Shown here: positions 1 to 30,758 of the stretch, in pieces
Layout of the letters: each line of letters starts with the position of its first letter
Position numbering within the stretch: position 1 is the stretch's first letter
Notes under the pieces: generated by a model
What the model was told of the DNA's origin: nothing
Databases searched by the model: none
The model's input: the letters and a program-made list of their open reading frames with translations, nothing else
Origin: Trebouxia sp. TZW2008
Lineage: Eukaryota > Chlorophyta > Trebouxiophyceae > Trebouxiales > Trebouxiaceae
NCBI GenBank assembly: GCA_002118135.1
Contig: BDIU01000063.1
Span: 664,495-728,494 of the forward strand
Reading direction: 5' to 3'
Length of the DNA: 64,000 nt
Position numbers and translations under genes: made by a program

Positions 1-58
1 CATGAAGCCATCATTCAAATACTTGGTACAGGAAGTCAAGTTACAGGCCAGGTACAGC

Positions 59-3000
59 TCAAGGGTCAACCTGTGTGCCAGACTGATCAAGCATGTTGGA
101 GGCACTGCCACGGCGGGGGATAGGGGTGGCTGGGCGACCCCTGCTACCTCGGGCCCCGCCCCTAGGGAAGGGTGACTCCAGGTCAGGTGGACCTGACGCT
201 ATCTCCTCATCTGCCTGCACAGAGCAGCAGCCAGTTCAGAAAGACTAAGTGTAACAAAATACTGACTTCATAAGGCATTGACCCCTGCTACCCTGACCCC
301 CCACACCTAGGGAAGGGTGACTCCAGATCAGGTGGGCCAGATGCTATCTCCTCATCTGCCTGCACTAGCATGCCACACAGCACATCTGAAGCTTCTTGAA
401 GCAGGCAGATTCTGGAGCATATTCTGTCATGTTGTTGGCACGAGTCCACAGTTGAGTGGACTTACCCGGCCAAAGTGTATCAACCTGGACCTTGCTCATA
501 TCAGCATGCTTAGTTGCTGCAGGAAACTGCTGCTTTGACCCATGAACTTCATCACGACCTTTTGATGTCAACAGGCGTACATAGTGGGATTGAGCACAGC
601 ACATGAGCTCATGCCAACTATGCTCATAACACAGAAAACGCAGCTTTTGCATGTCATCAGAAGCAGACTTCCTGCCATAAACCACACCATGTTGTCAATA
701 GTCACTGCTAATCACATCAACATTCCAAATCGATATGATGCTTACAGTGAAGGTGTTGATGGCATTCTGCTAGTCGAGTCAGCACACTGCATTGTTATGA
801 CACTTACAGTGAAGGCGTTGATGGCATTCTGAAGGCTGTCAGCCTCCCCAACGGAGGTGCCATTGTGGTTCCAGAGGCGGCTGCGGGGGCGCGGGATCTG
901 TGCAGACTGCTTGCTGTTGACCGGCGGCTCCCCTGTGGACACTCCCCTGCCTGTGGTCTCTGTACCACCTGCATGCATGCACACAACTCTGATCTGATGA
1001 ACTGTTTGAGCTTTTGGTGTCAAGCATATATACATGAAAAGATTGCTTGTATGAAAATATTTCCAAAAAATGCTGACACAACTAGAAGCACAAAGTCGAA
1101 TCTTTGCAATTTCCCAAGCACATGCAGCTGTTAGCCCCAGACTACTGGCATGCTGTTATTTGTCTGCAATACATACCACTGTTGTGGCAACCTCATTGCA
1201 TGCAAAGGCTTCTGCTGCATCCACAGAAACACGACCGAGCGCTCACGTGGTTGACACAGCAACAGCACGATGAAGCTGACACACCTGCCTATTGGGGTAA
1301 GGAACAGGTGACCATCAGCCCATCAGTATTGATTTGCCATACAGCCATAGAACACTTCATGCTGCTGCTATGTCATGCCATGCTATGTCGTCAGAACCAG
1401 GCATGATGCTACGCAAAGCAAGGTGCAGGGAGCGCAGCAGCATTTACCTGTGGCAGCCATCAGCAAAGCATCAAACAGCTCGCTGCCACCGCTCTTGGCT
1501 GGGGCAGCAAAAGCCGGGGGGTCAGGGGCCTCAGGTTTCATGCCGGCCTGCAGGTGGGTTTCACCGCTGCTGGTGTCCACCTCAGTAGGAGACAATCCCT
1601 TTGCAGGCAGCCCATTAGGTCGTGCTATTGTGTCGGGCTGGAGCCTGTCTGCTGGCCTCTTAGGTTGCTGCTTATCCTGAGCAGCAATCACAAAGATTTT
1701 CAGGGCTTCCCAGCCTGCAGGTGGGTTTCGGCGCTGATGGTGTCCACCTCAGGAGGAGACAGCCCCTTTTCAGTGAAGCCCTTGCTGGCCCTGGGTGCAG
1801 TGTCGGGTTGGAGCCTGTTTGAGGGCAACCGAGGTTGCTGCTTATGGGCAGATACCGCATTGGCTGTCAAAGCCTGCCAGCACTGTAAAGGGAAGGCTTA
1901 CCCTGTTGCTTGGGATAGCATGCACCGTTTGCTATGTGCACAAAGAGCCACGGCAATGCGACCTCATTATGGTTGCAGAACCACAGCAAAAGTCGTCAAG
2001 CCTGGCAAAGTCAGGACTTGCAGTCAGCAGAGAGCTGTTGAGCAGTGCTGTAGATACTGGTATGCTACAAATCAGCAAGGCGCCAACAGCACACAGATGG
2101 TTGACTTGCATGCACATGGGCAACATGGCTCAATTGCAATGACAGCGTCCTGCCTCAAAGCCCAGAGCATGTCTCAGCTGCTCATTCCGACTGCAAACAA
2201 GCTGTGCTTACCAGCAGCTCTTGGTTGCCGCAGTTACAGGAGTGATCTCCAGCTGACACCATGACAGTGCCACTGCCATTCTTGGCGTCAATGATTTCTA
2301 CATCCACTAGACATGGACATAGATTCAAGTAGTCCAGATCATATCTGATGACTGTGGACAAGTACTGATTGTCTGTGCCATATCTGTTGCGGTCTAGGTT
2401 GGTTGAGTACTGACTCCCTGACTTGTCTGAAAGCGAGTGCCGCTTTAGCTCTTCAGGAACCCTGCATTTTAAAGCACAGCATGCATTTCAGGACTGAGTG
2501 CACCATGGTGGCACAGCATGCATTTCATGACTGGATTGAACACAGTGCAAAGGCAGAGCTTTGACATGGGCAGGGGTAAGATGGCCGTTATCCCACACCC
2601 CAGGATGGGGTAGGCTATCCAGCACAGATAGATGGGCTATTTGAAAGAAGCATTGGTCTAGGGCATGAATGCATACCTATGGGTGCCGCTTGACAGCTCA
2701 ACCACTTTGGTCCGCCTGGTGTTGTTTGACAGCAGCTGCAGCCACAGCAAAGATTTGCAAGTATTGCTCCTGTGGCAGGATTTGGCAAGATGATGACGAG
2801 TCAGAGCTGAAACAAGTGTCTGTCAGCTTACCTCCAAAATGTTGCGACTTATGTCTCCTCGAACATTCTCTGCAATGTAAAGAGTGGAGAGGACCTGCAG
2901 CCATGTCCAACTTGCAAATGCATGCAAGGTTGCTGCAACTGCAGTGGCAGTCAGAAAGCTTGCATAGCCCTTTGGTCAGCAATGCTTGCCTGTAGAAAGG

Positions 3001-3330
3001 CTGAAGTGACGGAGGCACAAGCTTCTGTCTCTTCTGGCAAATCAAAATCCATTGCAACTTCGATCTGGGGGTAGTGCTTCCAACGAAAATGCGCCTTGTA
3101 CCTGCACATGCAAAAGACGCTGACGCAAGCTGACATTTAAAGGCAGGTGCTGCCAGGTCTAGGAAAGCCGGGAAGCCTTGTTGAGGCTGATGAAAAGGTT
3201 CCGGAAGCTTGAAAAGGTCATGCAGGGGACGCCCGACTGCCGTCAACGATGTGATAGTCAATTCAAAAAGAACCTACAGTAGTTGGTTGTTTGTCGGGCG
3301 CGTCCGACACGGTTTCGTTGGTATGGTCAT
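59..3330 (-). CDS. Unrecognised multi-exon protein with a basic Gly/Arg-rich tail (tentative model)
   Basis: I do not recognise this protein. Several stretches behave like exons on the minus strand. A start codon lies at 3330 (MTIPTKPCR), followed by a frame near 3235-2951 containing WKHYPQIEVAMDFDLPEE. A second lies around 2950-2850 and ends SRNILE just before GTAAGC. A third runs about 2463-2220, opens after TGCAG and closes before GTAAGC, with 77 uninterrupted codons. The terminal exon is about 228-59 (ADEEIASGPPDLESPF, then a GARGSRGR tail and a TGA stop at 59-61). An intermediate low-complexity Pro/Ala/Ser frame lies at 1690-1400. Joins between these blocks are not fully resolved. A partial copy of the last exon occurs at 283-365, and a tandem duplicate of the low-complexity block at 1710-1860. 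The tail looks disordered. It could be more than one gene. Confidence 0.35.
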
Positions 3331-4347
3331 CTTACGTCTTCGAAGCTAAGTCAAGCAACTTCACAGCGTTGCTGGCTGATTTGAGCTCACTGCCGACAGC
3401 TGCTCCCATGTTGTGAGAGGAACTTGGTATAAGCGATATGGGTAACGCTGCACTCAAGGCGTTGTACGCTAGACCGAGCCATAAGGGGTACAGTTGCCAA
3501 GCCTGCAGATCAACGGCGGTACAGTTAAGTTTTGCAGCACGCACGCTGTCAGTGACTGAATATTGTACAACAATACAGATGTAGATGACATGCATGGCTT
3601 GACTTGCTTGAACGGCGCTTTCGGAAAGCTCACTGGTGGTGTGATGCTTGACTTCCGAGATTGAAATAGGCCGTTCCGGAACCTCGTTCGAAACGCAACA
3701 GCTACACTTGACGTCCTGATGAACACATGAGCAATACGACTTGCGAAACTGTGCTTGCACGGCTGTGTACAACGGAACGCTAGGAGTCACGAGAGTGCAG
3801 GCTAAGCAAACGAACGGGACTCAGTTGCGTCTGAGCTTATCCCTTGCTTTGGGTGAGCCCAACGAAAGCATAGTCGCGCAACAAAGAGTCTAGCAACGAG
3901 GTATGAGTCAATGCAACATTGAGGTAGAAGCAAGCCTGCAGATCGGAGCCTGCTGTCAGAACCTCCGTTCCGGCGCCTATGTGTGTTTGGCCGAGCTGGC
4001 GAGATCAGTCAACGCAACTGTGTAACCCTTCGCACACACGCACAAGGTTCTGCCTATTTTTGATACTTTGGCAGAACTCCATACAGAATGTTCCTTGTTG
4101 AAATCGCAGAGCACGGTATCCAGATCATAATCAGCAGGCGCATGGAACAATAGGATGTTGGTTTGCCAATGCATCCTGGTAGGAGTACTTCAAGATTAAT
4201 GGTCACACGTTGTTATTCTTTCGTTCACTAGCAGTACACAGCTGAACAATTGCGCTATAAAGGTACCAGCAAAGTTGAATGACACATGGGCAGGCTTCAT
4301 TCCTTGAAGCAGGAGCACTCAAGCTGGACCTCAAAATCAATACCAGA
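3331..4347. other. Intergenic region downstream of the BRWD-type gene
   Basis: About 1 kb separates the 3' end of the BRWD-type gene from the presumed 5' end of the leftmost gene. Both are on the minus strand, so this should hold the BRWD 3' UTR and the promoter of the next gene. A 152-codon minus-strand open stretch (3790-3332) lacks a good start and resembles nothing I know. No RNA gene or repeat was recognised. Confidence 0.4.
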
Positions 4348-22660
<18,313 letters not shown>

Positions 22661-22981
22661 GCGACCGGTGTCGGGCTGATCCGTACAACATGCACGCTCA
22701 ATGGAGATAGCTGTAGGTCAATACTCAAGCTCTAGGCCAAAAGGGTGTATACACCAACAACCATACGATGCGTCTGCAATGCAGACACGGCGAGCCTGCG
22801 GTTGGCGCATCCGCTCACGCACTCGGCCTGGCTGTCAGGGAAAGCCTTCAACTCCGACACTTCAGTTTTTGGGGATTCGCTTGGGATTAGTGCATCCCTA
22901 ACAGAAAATCTGACAAACTGTCGACTCTTCTACATTGCGCTAGTTGCGTCTCCCAGCGTGACAGTACTCAGACCTTTTACA
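22661..22981. promoter_or_regulatory. Divergent 5' region between the BRWD-type and PhyH-family genes
   Basis: The two proposed start codons, 22660 on the minus strand and 22982 on the plus strand, are about 320 bp apart and point away from each other. The region must hold both 5' UTRs and promoters. No TATA box or other motif was confidently identified. Confidence 0.6.
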
Positions 22982-25900
22982 ATGGTCGGCGTCATCGCTG
23001 CAACTATGCCTTTGTCCACTCTGCCTGGTCAACACCTGCACGCAGCGCGTCCTGTCAGGTCTGTTGCAGCCAGGCGGCTGTCTCCAAGGCATATTGACAA
23101 GCGTCAAATCACAAGAACCGGCGCCAGTAGCGTTACAGCCCCTGCCAGCGACCTTTCTCACGCCGCTCCTTTAAGCGCCAGGACTGCTTTCCAGGTAGCC
23201 GCCAAAGCAGCTTTGGACCTGGAGCAGCGCGGATGGACTGTCATTGACGATCTTGTATCGCAAGAGGAATGCGTTGACTATGTGAAGAGCGTGTGGCACT
23301 GGCTGGAGTCGCTGGGCACAGGCATCTCAAGGTCAGTCAACTTCGTTCGGTGTTGCTTGACGCTCTGTGGCTTGCGTGACAGCTTTGCCTGTCGGCGCTC
23401 TGCGGCTGCGCGTTGTCTGTCACATCTTTTGCTGAAGCACTTTATGCCTGATGTCACTGTTGTCCGAGCAAAAATGACCCAGAGAGCTGGACAGATGAAC
23501 AGTGGCCACCCACCTTCAAGGGCATCATCAATGTGCTGGAGGTTGCACACCAGGACTTTGTGTGGAAAGCGCGCAGTCATCCCAAGGTTTGCAGGTAAGC
23601 GCTTTGCAATGCAAATTGCAGTCCATGCACTTCAAGAGTCTCTTGATCCGCAACTTGTTTGCATCTCGTAATTCATTGGGTTGTGGCTCAATGTGGCTTT
23701 GCCTTTGACATGTCTGTCCAGCAGTGCGTCAAGCTGTCTTGTTGCAATGCAGGTTTTTCAGCATCTGTGGGGCACAACTGAGCTCTTGTCCTCTTTTGAC
23801 AGCGTCAATGTACTGAGGCCAGGCAAGCATACCGTGTCTACTGATGACTGGCTGCACTGTAACCAAGCACCACTCAGGACAGGAGTGGCCTGCATCCAGG
23901 GCATCCTCAACATGGTTGATGTTGGTCCCGACACTGGTATGCCCGCAAACATGCCACGCTTTCTCCTTTCTCCATGTCAGTGTACAAGTTTCGCTCTACC
24001 ACAGAACCAGACTGGCTCCAGCATGTACCTACCTGGGCTTGCTGAGCCTGTTTAGCGTGGGCAATCAATGAATAAATGTCTTACAGAGGCAAGAGAATTG
24101 TTGTGGGCCTTGTGTCCTGTATTGCAGACTGGAATTCATTCAGCAATACAACTTGTGAGTATGTACCCAACACTCCTGCTGACGGCCGATTCATCATTCT
24201 GCTCCAAATGATTGGTTAACTTTTTCTTTTTGTTTTGGCATCTTTTTATGCAAGTCATTGTATAGTGCCTGGGCAGGTATCCTAATCTTTGTGCTTCAAC
24301 AAGCATGTCTGAATTTATGCAGGCACTTTGCTGGTGAAGGATGGCAGCCATGCTGCTCATGAGCAGTTCTTTGCAACCGCCAGTGTGTTGACTCCAGAGG
24401 AGAAGTTGAGGACTGGTGACTTTTACAAATTCCATCCTGAGGTATAGCCTTTGGTCACTGCTAGCATATGGTGCCTGCATTGTTTGTCTTTCCAGCATGT
24501 ACGTGCTCTGCAGACTGAACAGATGCATGCCTTGCTGCATTGTACAAAGAATTTTGTAAAGAGGATTTTGCCCAATGGACGCTGCTTTCATGCACAGTGT
24601 CTGGAAGGTCTCTGCTTGATCACGGTGCTGATTGCGGTTCGTGCTGGTTGTTCAACCATAAAAAGAATAGTGTGATCTCCACACTCATTACCAATAGAAT
24701 GCAACTTCTCCCGTAGCGCTACTCCCTTTTGGATCCCCTGGCAAGCTGCAGGATTCTGGAGTAGTTTGTGCCATCAACAACGGCACAGCTGCGGGTTTTT
24801 CTGGTAGCTTCAACACCCTGCATATATGATCTTTTCTGGATGCCCTTGTCTGCTGCACTATGCCTGCATCTCATGCCTGCACCTCATGCCTGCACCTCAT
24901 GCAAGCGTTTTCAGGCTTTGATTGCCCTTGCTCACTGCACTGTGCCAGCACCTTACTTGCCTGTTTTTGGCTTTGAGTTTAGGGAGATAGCTAGAGGTGC
25001 TTCAGAAGCACACCTTCTTTGCTTGTTTGCAATGCATCTGAAAATGCTGCCTTGGGGCACTAGTGTTGCATCAGCGTGATAGCTTGACACCTCAATCGCA
25101 TGTCTGCTGTAACGGAAAGCTTGGTGTTTAAGTAAACTGTGGTACTGCCTGCAGGAGCGCAAATTCTATGAGCAGTTTGCTGCGCTGCCACTATCAGCAA
25201 AAGCAGGCTCTCTGTTCTTGTGGGACTCACGAACTGCTCACCAAAATGTGATGCCAGGTAAGCGCAGTAGTTGGGCAAGGTGCAGTTTGGTCTGTTGCTG
25301 ATGTCTTGGTGAAGATGCTGCTAAGTAAGCTTGACTTCAAAGCAGTTTAAACAGACCTGAAGTTTTGGGCTACACTTTGTCATGCGTGCACTGCAAGGGC
25401 TTTGGCTGCTGCTGACACACAGGCATTGCTGCCTTGTTGCAGCACACCATGCCTGTGCTGTGCTTTGGCAGAGCTGCCTTGCAGACAAATCCATTTGTAG
25501 TCAGTGCTAACCAAAGATTGCTGTTGGCTGGCAAGTCAGCTACGGCACATCATGTCGACACTGCATATAGCAAGGCATGCACAGGCCGATCAATGTTATG
25601 CCTTGATTGGTGCCTCATTTCAATGCCTTCCGCATGCAGCCAACGCTGACATGATCAGTGCCCCATTTTGAGCCTTTCATGTGCAGCCGACACTGACATG
25701 ATTGGTGCCCCACTTCATGCCTTTTACATGCAGCCAACACTGACAAGTGGCGTCATGTGGTTTACTGCTGCTACCAGCCCAAGGACATGGCCACAACAGC
25801 AGATCTTGAGCTCAAAAAGCAGGCTTGGGATGAACTCAGGGTGAGCCACCTTGTGTGAACCAGAAGCGTTTGTTCTCTGCCAGATCATTTCACGCTGTGC

Positions 25901-26930
25901 CTTGCCTTTGGTTTGCACTCTTGGTACTCTGATGCCAGCTAGCTTGGCACACGCAGGCCTAGCAATTGGTGGTGAAATTGACAAACAGCAGCATCATGTT
26001 GTCATCAGCTTGTACAAAAGGCCGCTTTTCTTGTACATATGCTGCAGCATCGTTGCGCTCTTTTGTACCCACGTTTGCACGCCAGCATTGCGATGCAAGA
26101 AGGTGCTGGGGTTGAGTGTTCTGCGCAGAGTGCGGTTGTGCAGAATGCAGATGTGCAGAGTGCAGTTGTGCAGAATGCAGTTGTGCAGAGTGCAGTTGTG
26201 CAGATAGCAGTTGTGCAGAGTGCAGTTGTGCAGAGAGCAGTTGTGCAGAGAGCAGTTGTGCAGAGTGCAGTTGTGCAGAGAGCAGTTGTGCAGAGTGCAG
26301 TTGTGCAGAATGCAGTTGTGTGGAGCCTGACTGATCTAGTGCAAGCAGGATTTGTGCATACATGCTTTTGCTCTTCGAGTGCATGTGTGACGGTGGAGTT
26401 TGCTGTACAGATCACCACACACTGGCCCTCAAACAATGTTCAAATCTTTCCCAAGATTGGTCCTGGGTATTACAGCATTGACAAGAATGACAGTGCTGCG
26501 CAAGAAGCTTATCTGAAGCATTTCGACAAGTTTAAGGTATGTACGCACTTCAGCTTGCTTGCTGCCTACCTTGTGCTTTTTCTGAGGTCTCTGCAGTTAT
26601 CATGTCGATTTTGCATGCAGTAGAATGCTGCATTCTAATCACATATGTCTGGCACACTTTTTTTGACATCATCATTGATTGTGCTGAGCACGTAGCTGTT
26701 TGTATAAGGGCAGTTTTGTGATTTTGTCAGGCTTCATGCCTTTGTTGTTCTGTCCTAACCTTGGGGTGTTTGTGACAAAGGTCGGGAAGGCAAGGAACAA
26801 TGTGCCTGCTATTGTACCCAAGCTAGCTGGAGTGGAACCATATGAGGACAGCGAAGTGCAAACAAGCAAGCCCCTCATTGGCATGAGCGCTGATGAGCTC
26901 AATGCAATCGCTGCAGCATCAAGCGCTTGA
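22982..26930 (+). CDS. PhyH-family (phytanoyl-CoA dioxygenase-like) protein, 8 exons, about 418 aa
   Basis: Exons 22982-23331, 23469-23586, 23753-23936, 24323-24441, 25155-25257, 25734-25840, 26411-26536 and 26781-26930 join in phase and total 1257 nt. The N-terminus (residues 1-60) is rich in Ala, Arg and Ser and resembles an organelle transit peptide. Family motifs follow: GWTVIDDLVSQEECVDYV, VFQHLWGTTELLSSFD, WLHCNQAP with IQGILNMVD, TLLVKDGSH, and GSLFLWDSRTAHQNV. The last contains the distal iron-binding His and the Arg expected to hold 2-oxoglutarate. The proximal H-x-D motif reads His-Cys-Asn (CAC TGT AAC), so the usual Asp ligand is missing. The substrate cannot be inferred. An upstream in-frame start at 22745 is possible, but the 22982 Met gives a better leader. 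Introns hold a 15-bp repeat array (26110-26330) and tandem copies of the exon 6 acceptor. Confidence 0.85.
25625..25735 (+). repeat. Tandem copies of the PhyH exon 6 acceptor region
   Basis: Two units of about 48 bp (ATGCAGCCAACGCTGACATG and GTGCAGCCGACACTGACATG contexts) precede the genuine acceptor ATGCAG before CCAACACTGACAAG at 25734. Each ends with a CTTT-A/C-ATG-type segment. They offer alternative AG acceptors, but only the last leads into the conserved frame. Confidence 0.7.
26110..26330. repeat. 15-bp tandem repeat (TGTGCAGAGTGCAGT family)
   Basis: About fourteen units of 15 bp alternate GTGCAGAGTGCAGTT and GTGCAGAATGCAGTT variants. The array lies in the seventh-from-left region of the PhyH gene, in the intron between exons 6 and 7. 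The period divisible by three leaves several frames open. None belongs to the gene model. Confidence 0.95.
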
Positions 26931-27837
26931 ACAAGCGATAGGCAAAATCAAGCGGAACCTGATCCCCAGGTCTGTCAGTGTGGTGCAAATCGTACATAGC
27001 TGCAAGTTGCAGCAAATTCGTTTGTGTCATCCTGTAGATTTTAGCTCTGCCATTGCCAAAGAAGGCTTTTTGGAGAACCTGCTGCTGCATAGCTCTTGCT
27101 GGTACAAAAATTGATTAGGCATACTGGTACTACTGCAATGTCACATACTTATGAGTAATACTGCCATGTTACATTTGCATGTCTGACCATTTCTGCTGGC
27201 CCTGTAGTGTTTTGCATTATGACATGATGCTCTACATATCTAAGCAACCATGTGTGAAGGTATGAATTGCTACCAGAGCCTGCTTCAAGCTTCCTTATGT
27301 GCACACTACCTGCACTCATTTTCATGCAGTGGCACTATTGCGCATAGCCTAGGGTGGCCCTGTTCGATGCAGCATTCATGGCTCTTAAAGCATTTTTCGT
27401 GATCGAGAGAATTGGCGACATGTATGGAGAATGCGGCAAATTGTTAAATGCATTGACAATTACCCTGTTTAATCAACTGGCTACTGCATGACATAACATG
27501 GAGGCCCTGGTACTTTGAAAGCACATCTCTGAAAGCCAAAATGAGATGCGCTTTACACTGTTGAATGCAAGAGTACCATGCCGGAGGTCGTGGTCTTTGT
27601 CAATGTTATCAAGCAGCACCAGTGCTCCAAAAGTGGTCAGAAAACGACGCAGCATCCTTCCTGGGACTGAACATCAGCTAGAAGAAGGTCGGGATGCAGC
27701 ATGATAAATTTGAATGCATTTTTGCAGCCATGTTGCTCGCCAGATCGGGCATATACCTCAAGTGCGCAGCGTCAAAGGCGACTTCAAGCCGCGCAGCTGC
27801 ACAGCAGGGCTTTGGTTGGCAGTGGTAAACGTCGACG
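26931..27837. other. Intergenic region between the PhyH-family and DUF1254 genes
   Basis: About 900 bp between two plus-strand genes, expected to hold the 3' end of the first and the promoter of the second. It is somewhat AT-richer than the exons. No convincing open frame, RNA gene or repeat was seen. Confidence 0.5.
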
Positions 27838-30721
27838 ATGAACAACCGCAGGTTCGGTGCGGTGCTGCGCAGCACAATGCTGGCTGTTTCCGTGATAGGT
27901 TTGACTCTCTTTGCCCAACCACAATTGGCAAGCGCGCAAACCACAAATGGGACTGCCACAGCGTTCAACGCCTCTGGTAGCCTTGAGACCCTGTGCTCAA
28001 GTCAAGCAGGCATTCTGAATCTGATTCAGACCACAGTAGCTGGGCAGGGTCCAGCTGGCAACGCAACTTCTTTGGGCTTTGCTCTCGACGTGACGACAAA
28101 TCTGACCAACGCTGCTGCCGTTCAAGAAATTGCCGAGGTTCGACGCCTGCTCAGTTTTGCGCTAGGTGCATGCTTCGCTTGTCTGCATGCAAATATGCAT
28201 TATACTTACTGCATGGAATTCTGATTGTCAACGTAAATGTAGCATGAGTTCTGTGCATTCTGTATATGCTTGCTTTCAACTGGGCTGCCATCACGATCTC
28301 CCTCCAGGAGAGTCACTCTGCAACTGCCGCTGTCTTGTCTGACACCATGATCTTCATATATGCAGATTGCATGGGAGTACATATACTCCTTCCCCTTCCC
28401 AGCTGTGGCCAAGACTCTGGCTGCTGATACTGGCAATGCAACTGCTGTCAACACCTTCTACTCGAGCATGGGCTACCTGGCAACGCCCAATGATACAGAC
28501 GTGCCAGCTCCGAGCCGCGACCTGGTCACCAGTAATGCCTTTCTGGATTTATCACAGGTCACGCCGGTTTCTTGTTGCTTGAGCCTAGTTCCTGCAGAAG
28601 CAGGGTCCCTGATTGTGAGAATCAACAGGCCCAACGTCAATTCATACTGCTGACACCTGCATCAGATTTGGAACTGCCCATGTGATTTCTTGTATGTTGC
28701 TGCCAGCTGCATCGGGTTTGAAAGTGCCAAATTGTTTGCTTGAGTGCCACCTCACAGCCTCTGATGTGCTTATAGGGACCTCAGGTCATCACTGTGCCTA
28801 CTGTCAACTCTGGCCGCTACTATGTTGTGGCACTCCTGGATCTGTACACTAATGTGTATGCATCCATTGGCTCTTCAAGCAACAGCACTGCTGGAAGTTA
28901 CCTGATTCTGGGACGAGGTACGCCATGCATGAAATGCTGTCGGCGCATACCTGCTGTGCTTCCTGTGTGTACATAAGCAGTATGGGGCATTTGCTGCATT
29001 ACACGACATTAGATGTGGACACATGTTGCTATGCCTACTCTGAGAAGAACTTCATGTCATGTGTTGGTGGCAGTATTCCAGTGCAACTTTCAAGTTTTGC
29101 TGTCAGTCATGTGAATGTAGATCAGCAAGTATTGTCATAGCCATCATGATAGAGCAAGCAAGCACATGCTGACTCACGTCTGCTGCTGTGAACCTTGGCA
29201 AACATTGTGACAACCTGACCGCTGGACTTGCAAGCATACATGCAGACAAGCACAGTCAAAGCCATTTGTGCAAACGTGCAGTCTGCTCGCATTTTGAGCT
29301 TTAGCACTGAGATACGATTGACAATGGCGTTGGTGGCATTTGCTTGTTTGGCTTCAGCACTCATATGTTATTGACAAAAGTGTAAGTGGCAATAAAATTT
29401 GATACACAGCAAGCTTTGTGTGACACAGGAGCATCGCCAAATGCTACCTACAGTAACTTTACCAGCAACTACATCATCCATGCACCAACAGACATCAGCT
29501 GGGTTGAGGCAAGAGTCCTGGTGTTCAACAACAGCGACACAGCTGCGGCTAATGCATTGCTGAGCAACATCACCATCAGCCCGTACAATGCATCAGGTGG
29601 GCACTTGGCAGCTTTAAAGGCATCAGCAAGCACTGTGATCATGCTGAAAGCCAACATTGAATACAGTGTGCGTCGCCATCATTGGCTGCATATTTGATGG
29701 CGAGTGTCATTGCCCACTACCTTGAAAGCCAAATGCATTGGGATCTTAAATGCAGGCTCAGTAGCAAAAAGGTTGACGTCGTGGTGCCATACAGTGCACT
29801 GTTAGCATTTAGGGCTTGCTGAGACTGCTGCATGTGCGTTCAGCTTTCCAACTGATCGTTACAGCACCACTTATCTTCCAGCTGATTGCAGCAAGCCATG
29901 CTGATGGTGAGATGATGTGTGCTTAACAGCATTAGCGTGGCAGGACACGGGAATATCAATACGACCCTGGAAGCTATGACCATCTAGTGTGGACCCAAAT
30001 GTTGCTGAAGGGCACATCCCCACGACGCTTGTGGCGTGCATCCAACGCAGCAAAGTACTTTGGTCAACATTCTGACCACACCAATAAAATGTTGGCGATG
30101 TGCAGGCAATGCAACAAATGCTTTGCCAAAGACAGCAGCCATCTCCAAAAGTGTCAATGGCTCAGGCTATGGCCACACAGGATTGCTGTCAATCCTCTCC
30201 CAAAACAGACTCACGAAACCCTTTGTGTGTGTGCAGGCTAAGCGACAAATGTAGTGCCAAAGGCAGCAGCCATCTTTAGAGGCGTCAATGGCTCAGGCTA
30301 TGACTGCACAGCATCTTCGTGAATAGTCTCCCAAAACAGACTCACGAAATGCTTAGTGTGTGTGCAGGCAATGCGACAAATGCCGTGCCCAAGGCAGCAG
30401 CCATCTCAAGAAGTGTGAATGGCTCCGGCTTTGGATTATCTAGCACTCAACTTGTGTATTTGACAACACTGGCAAGGCAGCCAGCCACTTGGTTCAATGT
30501 GTCAGCAGCCTTTGTCAACACTGATCCCCCAGGTGACTGTCCGCAATCTGGATGAGAAGCAGTATAATCTTGATTCAGCTTTGTTTGGAGCAAGTGCTAT
30601 CTGTCAGACATCTCAACACCAGCCAGCATGCCTTGAACGGGGTTGCAAGTTTTTAACGTCTGCCTGACTGTCTGCCTGCCTGCCTGCCTGTCTGTCTGTC
30701 TGTCTGTCTGTCTTCCTGCCT

Positions 30722-30758
<37 letters not shown>

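Noticed and set aside
1554..2264. Plus-strand 236-codon open frame as a gene
   Set aside because: Its composition and lack of similarity, together with the tandem duplicate it crosses, suggest chance. Splice-bounded frames on the minus strand fit better.
3332..3790. Minus-strand 152-codon open stretch considered as a small gene
   Set aside because: It has no ATG at its start, no family resemblance and no splice support. It lies between two better-supported genes and may be UTR.
25959..26436. Repetitive open frames on both strands (SAQLHSAQL-like and QSAVVQSAVV-like)
   Set aside because: They are artefacts of the 15-bp repeat array in a PhyH-gene intron. No splice or start context supports them.
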